Assembly (NCBI GenBank): GCA_024278175.1
Contig: JAJRTS010000045.1
Span: 1 to 64,000, forward strand
Direction: 5' to 3'
DNA from: Gemmatimonadales bacterium
GTDB taxonomy: Bacteria > Gemmatimonadota > Glassbacteria > GWA2-58-10
Length of the DNA: 64,000 nt
The translations under genes and the position numbers were made by a program. Positions 41,535-50,127 of this stretch are shown piece after piece (the first letter of the stretch is position 1; the number at the start of each line of letters is the position of its first letter). Under the pieces are notes generated by a model, which saw only the letters and a program-made list of their open reading frames with translations, was not told the DNA's origin and did not search any database.

Positions 41535-43142
41535 ATGAAACGTAAACAGTTTCTGGGCACTCTGGGCGGCGCGATAGCCGGGGCCGCTGTAGCTCCTCTG
41601 CTCACCGGCTGCGGGGCCGCGCCGGGTGACGGCGAGCGGCAGAACGTGGTGATTATCATGGCCGACGACATGGGTTACTCGGATATCGGCTGTTTCGGCG
41701 GCGAGGCGGCCACCCCCAATCTAGACTCCCTGGCCGCGGGTGGGATCAGGTTCACTAATTTCTACAACGCGGCCCGCTGCTGCCCGACGCGCGCCTCGCT
41801 GCTGACAGGCCTGTATCCTCACAGGGCGGGCATGGGCGGGATGGTCAGCGGGGAGTGCGACCGCCCGGAGGGCCCATACCAGGGCTGGCTCAACGACAGT
41901 TGCATCACGATCGCCGAGGCGATAGGCCGCGCCGGCTACCGCTCCTACATGTCAGGCAAGTGGCACGTGGGCGAGTGCCGCGGGACCTGGCCCTGCGACC
42001 GGGGGTTCGACCGCTATTTCGGCCTGGTCAGCGGAGCCAACAGCTACTGGGAGATGCTGGAGCAGCCGGGACGCCACCGCCGGATGCTGATCGACAACGA
42101 CGAGTGGTACCCGCCGCGCCAGGGGTTCTACATGACGGACGCGTTCAGCGATCACGCCGTGCGGTTCCTGAGTGAGCACCAGCAGGGCGAACACTCGGAG
42201 CGGCCGTTTTTCCTCTACCTGGCCTACACAGCGCCTCACTGGCCGCTGCACGCCTGGCCCGAGGATATAGCCAAATACCGCGGACGGTTCAAGGCAGGTT
42301 GGGACGTGCTTCGCCGCGAGCGCCATGAGCGGATGCGCCGGCTGGGCCTGATCGACCCGGACCTGCGGCTCAGCCCCCGCGATCCGGAAGTGCCCGCTTG
42401 GGAAGACGTGCCGGACAAGGAACATCAGCAGCGGCTGATGGAGGTCTACGCGGCGATGATCGACCGGATGGATCAGGGAATCGGTAAGGTGCTGGCGCAG
42501 CTTAAGCGGATGGGCGCCGAGGAGAACACGCTGGTGCTGTTTCTTTCGGACAACGGGGGCTGCCACGAGGGGATCGAAGGGCGGAACCTGAACCAGCCGG
42601 GCGTGGCGCCGGGCAAGCCGGGTTCGTTTGTCGCTTATCGCCGCCCCTGGGCTAATTTAAGCAACACGCCGTTCCGCATGTTCAAGCACTGGGTCCACGA
42701 GGGAGGGATCTCCACACCGCTGATCGCCCGCTGGCCCGCTGCGATCACAGCTCCCGGCTCGATCAACACCACCGAGGTGGGCCACGTGATCGACCTGCTG
42801 CCCACGGCGCTGGATCTGGCGTGCACTAACTACCCGTCCAGTTACGAGGGCCGCGGAATAGTCCCTTGCGATGGACTCAGCCTGATGCCCGTACTGCGCG
42901 GGGCGCGGCGACAGGGCCACGAAGCGCTTTACTGGGAGCACATGGGTAACAGGGCCGTGCGCAGGGGAAAGATGAAACTGGTGGCGAAAAAGGGCGGACC
43001 CTGGGAGCTGTATAACCTTGGCGGGGACCGGGTGGAACTCAACGACCTGATCGCCGGACGAGGCTCGGAAGCCGCCGAGCTGGAAAGAATGTACGCGGCC
43101 TGGGCGGAGGATGTCGGCGTAGATCCCGACCGCTATAACTAG
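41535..43142 (+). CDS. Secreted arylsulfatase-like sulfatase
   Basis: The 535-residue protein is called from ATG 41535 (MKRKQFLGTLGGAIAGAAVAPLL), a signal with both a Tat-like start and a lipobox-like LLTGC. Metal ligands D44-D45 occur in IIMADDMGYSD. The formylglycine motif CxPxR is present as C82-C83-P84-T85-R86, followed by ASLLTGLYPHRAGMG. SGKWHVGECR and VLFLSDNGGCHEG complete the active site. An unlinked maturase (FGE or anSME) would be needed. It probably removes sulfate from carbohydrate or aromatic esters. Confidence 0.94.
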   Translation: MKRKQFLGTLGGAIAGAAVAPLLTGCGAAPGDGERQNVVIIMADDMGYSDIGCFGGEAATPNLDSLAAGGIRFTNFYNAARCCPTRASLLTGLYPHRAGMGGMVSGECDRPEGPYQGWLNDSCITIAEAIGRAGYRSYMSGKWHVGECRGTWPCDRGFDRYFGLVSGANSYWEMLEQPGRHRRMLIDNDEWYPPRQGFYMTDAFSDHAVRFLSEHQQGEHSERPFFLYLAYTAPHWPLHAWPEDIAKYRGRFKAGWDVLRRERHERMRRLGLIDPDLRLSPRDPEVPAWEDVPDKEHQQRLMEVYAAMIDRMDQGIGKVLAQLKRMGAEENTLVLFLSDNGGCHEGIEGRNLNQPGVAPGKPGSFVAYRRPWANLSNTPFRMFKHWVHEGGISTPLIARWPAAITAPGSINTTEVGHVIDLLPTALDLACTNYPSSYEGRGIVPCDGLSLMPVLRGARRQGHEALYWEHMGNRAVRRGKMKLVAKKGGPWELYNLGGDRVELNDLIAGRGSEAAELERMYAAWAEDVGVDPDRYN

Positions 43143-43285
43143 CATGAAAAAGGGCCATGTCCCCGCGAGACAATGACAGCTCCGGCGTACTCCGTTTACT
43201 TATTCGCTGAAGGTTGAATGAGGCCGTAGGGGCTTTCCCTTGTGTTCGCCCGGGTTTTTTTGAAAATTGCAAAAACAGCTACATA

Positions 43286-43309
43286 AAAAGGGCGGCGCAT
43301 GCGCCGCCC
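43286..43309 (-). terminator. Perfect 20-bp palindrome with T-run ending the minus-strand operon
   Basis: GGGCGGCGCATGCGCCGCCC (43290-43309) is self-complementary. On the minus strand it is followed by TTTTTATG, 58 bases past the M24-like gene. The core resembles family-E palindromes. Confidence 0.72.
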
Positions 43310-43367
43310 CTGCATTTTAGTTACCGAATATTCAGCCGGGACAACGGTTGACCCACCGTCTTTCCGC

Positions 43368-44705
43368 TCAATCCAGCGGGGGTACGAACGCCTCGCCCAC
43401 CAGCGCCGGGTCGCCCAGCACTGCGATCGGCTGACGCTGCAGCGGGGCGCTGAGAGTCACCTCGCGGTCGCCCTCGATGAACATGTTGGCGCAAAGCCGC
43501 AGTGCGTAGCGCTGGGAGTAAATACCCGGTTCCAGGGTGAACCCCAAGCCGGGCATGACCTCGCGGTTGTCGAGATAGAGGTAGTTGTCGAAACGGACGC
43601 CGAAATGACGGCCAGTGCGGTTCAGGTTATAACCCAGCGCGCGGGGCAGTACGTGTGGGTCGCGGCTCAGCAGCGGGCGCGCCGCCTCGTCCACCTCACG
43701 GCCGGTCAGGGGTTTGCTGCTTCTGATCCGTCTCGCCACCAGCGCCAGGGCGGTATCGGCGGCGGCGGTAATCCTGTCCCAGGATCGCTGTAAGCCGGGG
43801 GCAATCGTTTCGCTTACGACCAGGGTCCAGCCCAGCCTGGCGTGCATCGCCTCCCGGTTACCCTTGCGCCTGGCCGTAACCTCGAGATAGATCACGTCAT
43901 CGGGCGCAATCCGGGTCCGGTTCTTTTTGTCGGGAACGTAATTTTCTTTCAGGGTGTGCTCTCCCACGGCCACAACCACCGGTTCCACCAGTTCAAGGTC
44001 AAGTTTGCCGAGGCTCTTGCCGATATAGCGCGCCAGGTCGTAATCGGTGATTTTTCTGTTCCGGCTCAGCCTGTCGCGAAGCCGTTCGACAGCTATCGGC
44101 AGCACCGAGTCCAGGCGGGTGGCGGCGTACTTGTGGCTCTCCACTTCCTCGACAGTCCAGCGGGTGTGGTAGAACGAGAGCATCGAGCCGGCGGACCGCA
44201 GTCGCAGGCCGATATCCTGCAGCAGCTCCACCGTACCCAAGTCTACCTGCGAGATTTCCGAAACCTCCAGCAGCGGAGAATAGTTGAGCGCTATGTAACG
44301 GGCCACGCTGAACACGTGGCTTTTCAGCACCTCTTTCATCTCCTGGTAACTGCGGTACTCCAGAGGATAAAACGCCACGCCCTCGAACACCTGCTCGTCG
44401 TCCTTGTGGTAAAACAGGTAGGGTTTGTGCAACGTGGCCAACGCACCGTAGAAAATAAACCAGCGGTGTTTCGTTTTGCCGCGCAGTCCCAGAAACTCAC
44501 TTTCCACGTCGTTGAACGTACCCTGGCCAGTGAACATCCAGCCGTCGAACCTCTTGTCGAGCATCCATTTCTGCATGCTCACATAAACAGATGGCTGGAT
44601 CAGGTCGCGCCCGGTGTCCGGCCTGATTTCGGCCACCGCCGGGATGGGAGAAACCGCGAGCCAGGCACAGAGCGCCGCCAGGACTATCCTTGTCCCAGAA
44701 GTCAT
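43368..44705 (-). CDS. Secreted M24-family (Xaa-Pro peptidase-like) protein, metal site apparently degenerate
   Basis: The 445-residue protein has a signal peptide (IVLAALCAWLAVSPIPAVAE). Its second half follows the pita-bread layout of M24 peptidases: VESHKYAATRLDSVLP, VGEHTLKENYVP, a hydrophobic strand at DDVIYLEVTARR, GRHFGVRFDN and FTLEPGIY. The retained H and E are in GRHFG and LEPGIY. The first Asp, normally in an ID-x-G strand, reads LEV, and the last Glu is not obvious. A non-catalytic or differently catalytic role is possible. The neighbouring CBM9-like lipoprotein starts upstream, so the two may be cotranscribed. Confidence 0.5.
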   Translation of the reverse strand: MTSGTRIVLAALCAWLAVSPIPAVAEIRPDTGRDLIQPSVYVSMQKWMLDKRFDGWMFTGQGTFNDVESEFLGLRGKTKHRWFIFYGALATLHKPYLFYHKDDEQVFEGVAFYPLEYRSYQEMKEVLKSHVFSVARYIALNYSPLLEVSEISQVDLGTVELLQDIGLRLRSAGSMLSFYHTRWTVEEVESHKYAATRLDSVLPIAVERLRDRLSRNRKITDYDLARYIGKSLGKLDLELVEPVVVAVGEHTLKENYVPDKKNRTRIAPDDVIYLEVTARRKGNREAMHARLGWTLVVSETIAPGLQRSWDRITAAADTALALVARRIRSSKPLTGREVDEAARPLLSRDPHVLPRALGYNLNRTGRHFGVRFDNYLYLDNREVMPGLGFTLEPGIYSQRYALRLCANMFIEGDREVTLSAPLQRQPIAVLGDPALVGEAFVPPLD

Positions 44706-44735
44706 TTTAAATCTCCATAAAACGGTTGGCGAAGG

Positions 44736-45473
44736 TCAGTCTTTCAGGACCAGAGTCCCGTAGACGGTGGGTTGGCGGAATGGGTGGGCCCCGCGCCAGT
44801 CCCACAGATGCTCGTCCGGGCCCTCGGCGTCTCCGGCTGCAAAATCTATACCGAGCCGGACTCCGTTGTGCGGCTGTTTGCCGATCTCACGCCAGGGGAT
44901 CGCCAGCTCCACGCAGAAACCACGGTCCGAGTCGGTGCTGTCGTTAAGTGTGCCCTCGTAATGAACCGCGAACAGCGCCTGGCTGTCCCAGGTGGCGTCG
45001 CTGCGGCCTTCAGCGGTACCGCGGTCGTCCTTGACCTGTCCCAGGATATTGATATGATAGACGATATCGTCTTCCAGCCACTGGTCCGTGCGGTCCAGGC
45101 GGGGGTCCAGCAGCACCTCTATCATGTCGTCCTTGTAGAGCGCCTTGTGATCGCGCTCGTACTGGTGGCCCACCAGTTGCCTGTCGCTCACCTCGTAGGC
45201 CACGTAGAGGTATTGCTCATCCCAGAGTGTGTAAATTTTTACCTCGTTCGGGTCGGCAACATCTGCCGGGTCGTCCAGCCGCAAAACCGCTCCGACGCGC
45301 CAGGCGTCTTCCACCAGGCCGTCGATCGCAATTTCCTGTGCCGCGCGTGGGCACTCGATTGTTTTACCGTCGTCCTGCTCCACTTTCGGAGCGCGGTCGC
45401 CTGTACAGGACGCAAGCGCCAGCAGGGAGAAAAAAGCGGACAGCAAGCATGTTTTCGAACGGACGGTGGGCAT
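44736..45473 (-). CDS. CBM9-like sugar-binding lipoprotein
   Basis: The 245-residue protein has a lipoprotein signal (LLSAFFSLLALASC) and one beta-sandwich resembling carbohydrate-binding module 9: IDGLVEDAWRVGAVLRLDDP, TLWDEQYLYVAYEVSD, YKDDMIEVLLDPR, GFCVELAIPWREIG. This module binds reducing-end sugars in xylanases, but stand-alone lipoproteins of this type have no known task. It lies 30 bases upstream of the M24-like gene on the same strand, so joint transcription is likely. Confidence 0.75.
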   Translation of the reverse strand: MPTVRSKTCLLSAFFSLLALASCTGDRAPKVEQDDGKTIECPRAAQEIAIDGLVEDAWRVGAVLRLDDPADVADPNEVKIYTLWDEQYLYVAYEVSDRQLVGHQYERDHKALYKDDMIEVLLDPRLDRTDQWLEDDIVYHINILGQVKDDRGTAEGRSDATWDSQALFAVHYEGTLNDSTDSDRGFCVELAIPWREIGKQPHNGVRLGIDFAAGDAEGPDEHLWDWRGAHPFRQPTVYGTLVLKD

Positions 45474-45527
45474 GGCGCGTCCTTTCGGATGGAGTTGTGC
45501 GCTGCCGGCGGCAGGTACGTGGATCGG

Positions 45528-46034
45528 CTAGCTTTCGTTTTCGGCCGTCCGCCAGGCCTTGCGCAGTTTGTCCAGGGTTACGTTCGGGTCCTCGACAATC
45601 ACCCGCGTACCCCCGGACACCATTTCCAGCACGCCGATCTCGTTGCGATGGCGCGGTACGATGTGGCAGTGAAGGTGTTCGATACTGGCTCCGCTGGTGA
45701 CCCCCATGTTGTAGCCGATATTGAATCCTCGCGGGCCGTAGCTTGATTCCAGGATGTCCATCCAGACCTGCAGCAGGCGGTGCGTTTCCAGTACCTCGTC
45801 GCTGCTCAGTTCGCGGAGGTCGGTGATGTGCCGCAGGGGGAAAATCAGCAGATGGCCCGGGTTGTAGGGGAACAGGTTGAGCGAGATCACCATCAACTCC
45901 GTGCGGCCCACCTCCAGACGCACCACCCGCTCGTCGTTGTCACGGATCGAACACAGGATACAGGGTACGTCGGGCTTGTCGCCGCGCACGTAGTCCAGTT
46001 TTCCGGGAATCACAAGATTTTGCTCTATTTTCAT
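45528..46034 (-). CDS. HIT-family nucleotide hydrolase / Ap4A phosphorylase-like protein
   Basis: The 168-residue protein has the HIT motif H120-x-H122-x-H124 (EHLHCHIVPR), with H122 or H124 as catalytic candidates. CILC (25-28) and a downstream His may bind zinc, as in the Ap4A phosphorylase branch. FPYNPGHLLIFPLRHITDL is typical of this branch. Substrates of relatives are Ap4A, ADP-linked nucleotides or nucleoside phosphoramidates. It stands alone, divergent from argR. Confidence 0.9.
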   Translation of the reverse strand: MKIEQNLVIPGKLDYVRGDKPDVPCILCSIRDNDERVVRLEVGRTELMVISLNLFPYNPGHLLIFPLRHITDLRELSSDEVLETHRLLQVWMDILESSYGPRGFNIGYNMGVTSGASIEHLHCHIVPRHRNEIGVLEMVSGGTRVIVEDPNVTLDKLRKAWRTAENES

Positions 46035-46240
46035 CCGCTATTTTCCTGCTGGCTTGATTTGCTGTTGTGTTGGCCACTCCGCGACTGACAACGCGTTAAA
46101 GCGATCGCCACGGGAATTCAGCTCTCAATGGCCGGCCGCAGGAGTGATTTACGCATCCCTGGGCGACCAACCGGGCAAAATATTTTACCGTCCTCCTAAA
46201 TTACCTGTGCGAAGGTCCGGGCGCAAGCGGGGTAAAAGGG

Positions 46241-46268
46241 TTGACAGGAGAGTTGATTTGTGTATAAT
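46241..46268 (+). promoter_or_regulatory. Near-consensus sigma-70 promoter of argR
   Basis: TTGACA (46241-46246) and TATAAT (46263-46268) match both consensus hexamers exactly, with a 16-base spacer, about 40 bases before the argR ATG. Confidence 0.8.
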
Positions 46269-46295
46269 TATACGTTACTACTGAATAAATATGCA
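46261..46295. promoter_or_regulatory. Pair of ArgR-type ARG boxes overlapping the argR promoter
   Basis: TGTATAATTATACG (46261-46274) matches the ARG-box core TGAATWWWWATTCA at 11 of 14 positions, and TGAATAAATATGCA (46282-46295) at 13 of 14. The two cores are 21 bases apart, the same centre spacing as paired boxes in E. coli. They cover the -10 region, so ArgR would repress its own promoter and probably the downstream arginine genes. Confidence 0.68.
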
Positions 46296-46307
46296 TGGAG
46301 AGTGTGG

Positions 46308-46754
46308 ATGCCCGACAGACAGAAACGACGGGAGTTGATCATGGAGCTGGTTTCCGGCCGGAGTGTCGGCAGCCAGCGCGCGCTGGCCGCTCTGCTGAGC
46401 AGCAGGGGCGTCAGCGCTACCCAGGCCACTCTCTCACGGGATATCCGTGAGCTGGGGCTGGTCAAGGTGGCCGAAGGCCGGAGCGGGTCGCGCTACCTGC
46501 CCCCCGCTGAGCTGGGGGGCGCGGGAGCGGCTTCCCGGAGCCCGGTGGTGCTGGGGATCGAGTGCTCGGGCAACCTGCTGGTGATCCGCACCCGCCCGGG
46601 GTTCGCCCAGTCAGTGGCGGCCGGGATAGACCAGGCGCGCTGGAGCGAGGTGCTGGGCACGGTGGGCGGCGATGATACCGTGCTGGTGGTGCTGGCCGAG
46701 TCGGCCTCGCCCGGCGCGGTGCGCAGCAGGATGCAGCTTTTCTTGAACTCGTAA
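46308..46754 (+). CDS. argR: Arginine repressor ArgR
   Basis: The 148-residue protein is called from ATG 46308 (MPDRQKRRELIMELVSG), with GGAG 7 bases before; the ORF extends upstream only through the promoter. Residues 1-75 are the winged-helix DNA-binding domain (ATLSRDIRELGLVKVAEGRSGSRY) and the rest the hexamerising arginine-binding domain. QSVAAGIDQARWSEVLGTVGGDDTVLVV matches the ArgR core. Arginine binding between trimers normally activates repression. It is followed 45 bases later by argC. Confidence 0.95.
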   Translation: MPDRQKRRELIMELVSGRSVGSQRALAALLSSRGVSATQATLSRDIRELGLVKVAEGRSGSRYLPPAELGGAGAASRSPVVLGIECSGNLLVIRTRPGFAQSVAAGIDQARWSEVLGTVGGDDTVLVVLAESASPGAVRSRMQLFLNS

Positions 46755-46799
46755 TTATTGTATAATAAACGGTACTTTAAACAAAGGATACCGGATTCG

Positions 46800-47831
46800 A
46801 TGGTTAAGATCGGCATTTACGGAGCCAGCGGCTACACCGGTCTGGAGCTGGTGAGAATCCTGCTGGGCCACCCGCAGGCGGAGATCGTGTTCGCCACCAG
46901 CGAGACCTACGCGGGCCGGACCCTGAACGATATTTTCCCCTGTGGGATCGAGCTGGAGCTGATCCACGCCGCCGAGGCCGATCCCCGTGAGGTTGACGCC
47001 GTGTTCACCTGCCTGCCCCATACCACGGCGATGGAGACTATCGGCCGGATCCACCGCCGGGGATTGAAGATTATCGACCTGTCCGCTGATTTCCGTTTCC
47101 GGGACCCGGCTGCTTACAGGCAATGGTACGGCGTGGACCATCTTATCCCGGAACTTTTAAGCAAGAGCGCCTACGGCCTGCCGGAACTGTTCCGCGAGCA
47201 GATAAAGGGCGCGGAGATAGTGGGCAACCCGGGCTGCTATCCCACCACGCTGCTGCTGGCGGTGGGGCCGCTGGCCGCCGAGGGTTGGCTGGCCGGGGCG
47301 GAAACCGTGATAGTCGACTCCAAGAGCGGGGTTAGCGGCGCGGGCCGCAAGGCCAGCCTGGCCACCCATTACGTGGAGATCGACGAGGATATCCTGCCCT
47401 ACAAGTTAGGGCGCAGCCACCGTCACGTGGGCGAAATGGAAACGATTCTCGGCTCTCTGGCCGGGCGGGAGCTGAAAGTGGCGTTCAGCCCGCAACTGGC
47501 CCCGTTCAGCCGGGGTATCCTCTCGACAATCTATCTGAGCTCAACCGGGCGCAGCGCCGCCGAGGTGGCCGGGCTGCTGGCCGGGTGCTACGAAGCCGAG
47601 CCGTTCGTGAGCGTGCTCCCGGACGGACGGGCCGCGCAACTGGGTTTCGTGCGCTACAACAACCGCTGCGCCCTGGGAGTCCACGAGGTGGCGGGAACCG
47701 GAATCGTGCTGATCACCTCGGCGATTGACAACCTGATCAAGGGGGCGGCCGGAGCGGCGGTGCAGAATTTCAACATCATGTTCGATTTTGCTGAGACGGC
47801 CGGTCTGGACGCCGGCAGCGGGAGGATCTGA
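46800..47831 (+). CDS. argC: N-acetyl-gamma-glutamyl-phosphate reductase
   Basis: The 343-residue enzyme reduces N-acetylglutamyl phosphate to the semialdehyde with NADPH, the third step of arginine synthesis. It is called from ATG 46800 (MVKIGIYGASGYTGLELVR). The catalytic Cys is C146 in VGNPGCYPTT. GVSGAGRKAS and SPQLAPFSRGILSTIYL are typical. AAAGGA lies 11 bases before the ATG, and argB follows after 4 bases, so the order argR-argC-argB is one transcript. Confidence 0.97.
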   Translation: MVKIGIYGASGYTGLELVRILLGHPQAEIVFATSETYAGRTLNDIFPCGIELELIHAAEADPREVDAVFTCLPHTTAMETIGRIHRRGLKIIDLSADFRFRDPAAYRQWYGVDHLIPELLSKSAYGLPELFREQIKGAEIVGNPGCYPTTLLLAVGPLAAEGWLAGAETVIVDSKSGVSGAGRKASLATHYVEIDEDILPYKLGRSHRHVGEMETILGSLAGRELKVAFSPQLAPFSRGILSTIYLSSTGRSAAEVAGLLAGCYEAEPFVSVLPDGRAAQLGFVRYNNRCALGVHEVAGTGIVLITSAIDNLIKGAAGAAVQNFNIMFDFAETAGLDAGSGRI

Positions 47832-47835
47832 AGCT

Positions 47836-48603
47836 ATGGGGCAGCGGAGCCGGTTCGTACTCAAGGTGGGCGGCGGGGAAGTCGATAGCCCGGGCTTTCT
47901 CAAGCGGCTCGCCGCGTTGATCGCCGGGATGAGTGTCAAACCCGTGATCGTTCACGGCGGGGGCAAGGATATTACCCGTCTGCTGGAGGGCCTGGGCGTG
48001 AAATCCAGCTTCCATCAGGGACTGCGGATCACCGGCGAGGAGGCGATCGAAGTTGTGGAGATGGTCCTGAGCGCTCTGGTGAACAAGCGGATAGTGGGTG
48101 CACTGGAGGCAGCAGGGGTGCGCGCGCTGGGCCTCTCCGGGCGCGACCTGGGCCTGGTGCGGGCCGTTAAGCTGGAGTCGGAAGTGGACCTGGGCCATGT
48201 GGGCGAGGCGGTGATGGTCAATTCCGGGGCGATCAGAACCCTGGCCGCAAACAACTGGGTGCCGGTGATCAGCCCGGTGAGCCAGGACAAGGACGGGTTG
48301 GTGCTCAATATCAACGCCGACCACGTGGCCCGCGCGGTGGCGATGGGCCTCAAAGTGAAAGAGTTGGTATTTCTGAGCAACGTGCCCTGTATCTACGACG
48401 ACGTCTACGAACTCAGTACGCTCAAGGCCCACCAGGCCGAAAACCTGATCGAAAGCGGAGTGATCGACGGGGGAATGATCCCCAAGGTCCGCTCCGGGAT
48501 TGCCGCGCTGGAGGGCGGAGTGAAGCGCGTGGTGATAACCGATATCGACGGGCTGGGGCGCCGGCTTGAGGGCAAGGCGGCCGGCACCGTGATCGAAAAA
48601 TAA
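47836..48603 (+). CDS. argB: Acetylglutamate kinase
   Basis: The 255-residue enzyme phosphorylates N-acetylglutamate. It is called from ATG 47836 (MGQRSRFVLKVGGGEV), with GGAGG 10 bases before; the ORF extends 16 codons further upstream inside argC. The amino-acid-kinase fold shows VIVHGGGKDITRLLEGLGV, LGLSGRDLGLVRAV and INADHVARAVAMGLKVKELVFLSNV, with GGMIPKV near the end. The N-terminal arginine-feedback helix of longer ArgB proteins is missing, so it may be arginine-insensitive, with control mainly through ArgR. argJ, argD and argF are not in the window. Confidence 0.95.
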   Translation: MGQRSRFVLKVGGGEVDSPGFLKRLAALIAGMSVKPVIVHGGGKDITRLLEGLGVKSSFHQGLRITGEEAIEVVEMVLSALVNKRIVGALEAAGVRALGLSGRDLGLVRAVKLESEVDLGHVGEAVMVNSGAIRTLAANNWVPVISPVSQDKDGLVLNINADHVARAVAMGLKVKELVFLSNVPCIYDDVYELSTLKAHQAENLIESGVIDGGMIPKVRSGIAALEGGVKRVVITDIDGLGRRLEGKAAGTVIEK

Positions 48604-48706
48604 CTTTTGCGGCGGTAGTGATAGCTGTTGTCAAAAGTTATTCTGTTTAAAAAGAATGATAACCCTTAAGAATGGTACTGAAAAACTTCCTTTGTTATAG
48701 AAAGTT

Positions 48707-48784
48707 GTAGGGGCGACACATGTGTCGCCCATCGACCTGTACGCCTGCCGTCTGCTTTGCGGGCGAGGCATGCCTCGCCCCTAC
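48707..48784. repeat. REPIN-like dual palindrome, family E copy 1
   Basis: Two perfect 20-bp palindromes (48711-48730, core GGGCGACACATGTGTCGCCC; 48761-48780, core GGGCGAGGCATGCCTCGCCC) bracket a 30-base spacer and are bordered by GTAG and CTAC. On the minus strand the spacer is homologous to that at 60238-60268. It sits between argB and argG and may split the operon. Confidence 0.82.
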
Positions 48785-48869
48785 GAGGGAAGGAACGGGC
48801 TTTGGAAAGGTAATCAAGCGGAAAATTATTCTGAAACCACTATAACCTGATAAACGGTGGAGCTTGTAA

Positions 48870-50108
48870 ATGAAGAAGAGCATCAGCAAAGTGGTACTCG
48901 CCTATTCCGGCGGGCTGGACACATCGGTGATTATCCCCTGGCTCAAGGAAAACTACGAGGGTTGCGAGGTGATCGCGTTCGCCGCCGACGTGGGCCAGCG
49001 CGAAGACCTGACGGGGCTGGAGGAGAAGGCGAAAAAGAGCGGGGCCGGCAAATGCTACGTGCTGGACCTGAAGGAGGAGTTTGTTACCGACTATATCTGG
49101 CCCACGCTCAGGAGCGGCGCGGTGTACGAGCGTGGCTACCTGCTGGGCACCTCCATGGCCCGGCCGCTGATTTCAAAATATATGGTGCGGGTGGCGGAGC
49201 AGGAGGGCGCCGATGCGGTCAGCCACGGGGCCACCGGCAAGGGCAACGACCAGGTGCGTTTCGAGCTGACGGTCAAGGCGCTCAACCCCGCACTGAAGAT
49301 TATCGCCCCCTGGCGGGAGTGGGATATCCGCAGCCGCGAGGACGCTATCGACTACGCCGCGGCCCACAACGTGCCGATCGAGGCCACGAAGACCAAGATT
49401 TACAGCCGCGACGAGAACCTGTGGCATATCAGCCACGAGGGCGGCGAACTGGAAGACCCGTGGAACGAGCCCCGGGAGGACATGTTCAAGCTCAGCGTCT
49501 CGCCGGAGAACGCGCCGGATAAGCCCACCTACGTGGAGATCGCTTTCGAGCGCGGCGTGCCGGTGGCGGTTGACGGAAAGGGCATGAAACCCGTGGAACT
49601 GGTCGAGAAGCTCAACGAGTTGGGCGGCGCCAACGGGATCGGCCGGGTGGACATGGTGGAGAACCGCCTGGTGGGCATGAAGAGCCGCGGTGTGTACGAA
49701 ACCCCCGGCGGAGCGATCCTGGTGATGGCCCTTCGTGAGCTGGAGCAGCTCGTTCTGGACCGCGAGAGCCTGGCCTGGAAGGACACGATTGCCCAGAAAT
49801 ACTCGTTCCTGGTCTACAACGGCCAGTGGTTCACCAGCCTTCGCGAGCAGATGGACAAATTTATCGACGAGGCGCTCAAGTTTGCTACCGGCAACGTGCG
49901 CTTCAAGCTCTACAAGGGCAATATCATCTGCGCCGGCCGCCAGAGTCCGCACTCGCTCTACCGCGAGGAATACGCCACGTTCGGCGAGGAAGACGTCTAC
50001 AACCAGCACGACGCCGAGGGGTTCATCAACATCTTCGGCCTGCCGCTCACCGTGGACGCGATCCTGGATATCGAGGGTACGCGGCGCACCGGACGCAGGG
50101 ATAAATAA
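48870..50108 (+). CDS. argG: Argininosuccinate synthase
   Basis: The 412-residue enzyme joins citrulline and aspartate with ATP. The ATP pyrophosphatase loop is [16 protein letters not shown]. Citrulline and aspartate contacts occur in [16 protein letters not shown] and [24 protein letters not shown]. The start is ATG 48870 with GGAG 9 bases upstream. Length and motifs match the type I ArgG of most bacteria. argH follows after 19 bases, so the two are cotranscribed. Confidence 0.98.
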   Translation: MKKSISKVVLAYSGGLDTSVIIPWLKENYEGCEVIAFAADVGQREDLTGLEEKAKKSGAGKCYVLDLKEEFVTDYIWPTLRSGAVYERGYLLGTSMARPLISKYMVRVAEQEGADAVSHGATGKGNDQVRFELTVKALNPALKIIAPWREWDIRSREDAIDYAAAHNVPIEATKTKIYSRDENLWHISHEGGELEDPWNEPREDMFKLSVSPENAPDKPTYVEIAFERGVPVAVDGKGMKPVELVEKLNELGGANGIGRVDMVENRLVGMKSRGVYETPGGAILVMALRELEQLVLDRESLAWKDTIAQKYSFLVYNGQWFTSLREQMDKFIDEALKFATGNVRFKLYKGNIICAGRQSPHSLYREEYATFGEEDVYNQHDAEGFINIFGLPLTVDAILDIEGTRRTGRRDK

Positions 50109-50127
50109 GCTACCCCGGGGAGGGATG

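Noticed and set aside
49735-50127. Possible 131-residue N-terminal extension of argH
   Set aside because: It overlaps argG in another frame, is Ser/Arg-rich, and ArgH homology starts at MTEEKGKMWGGRFS with a ribosome-binding site just before.
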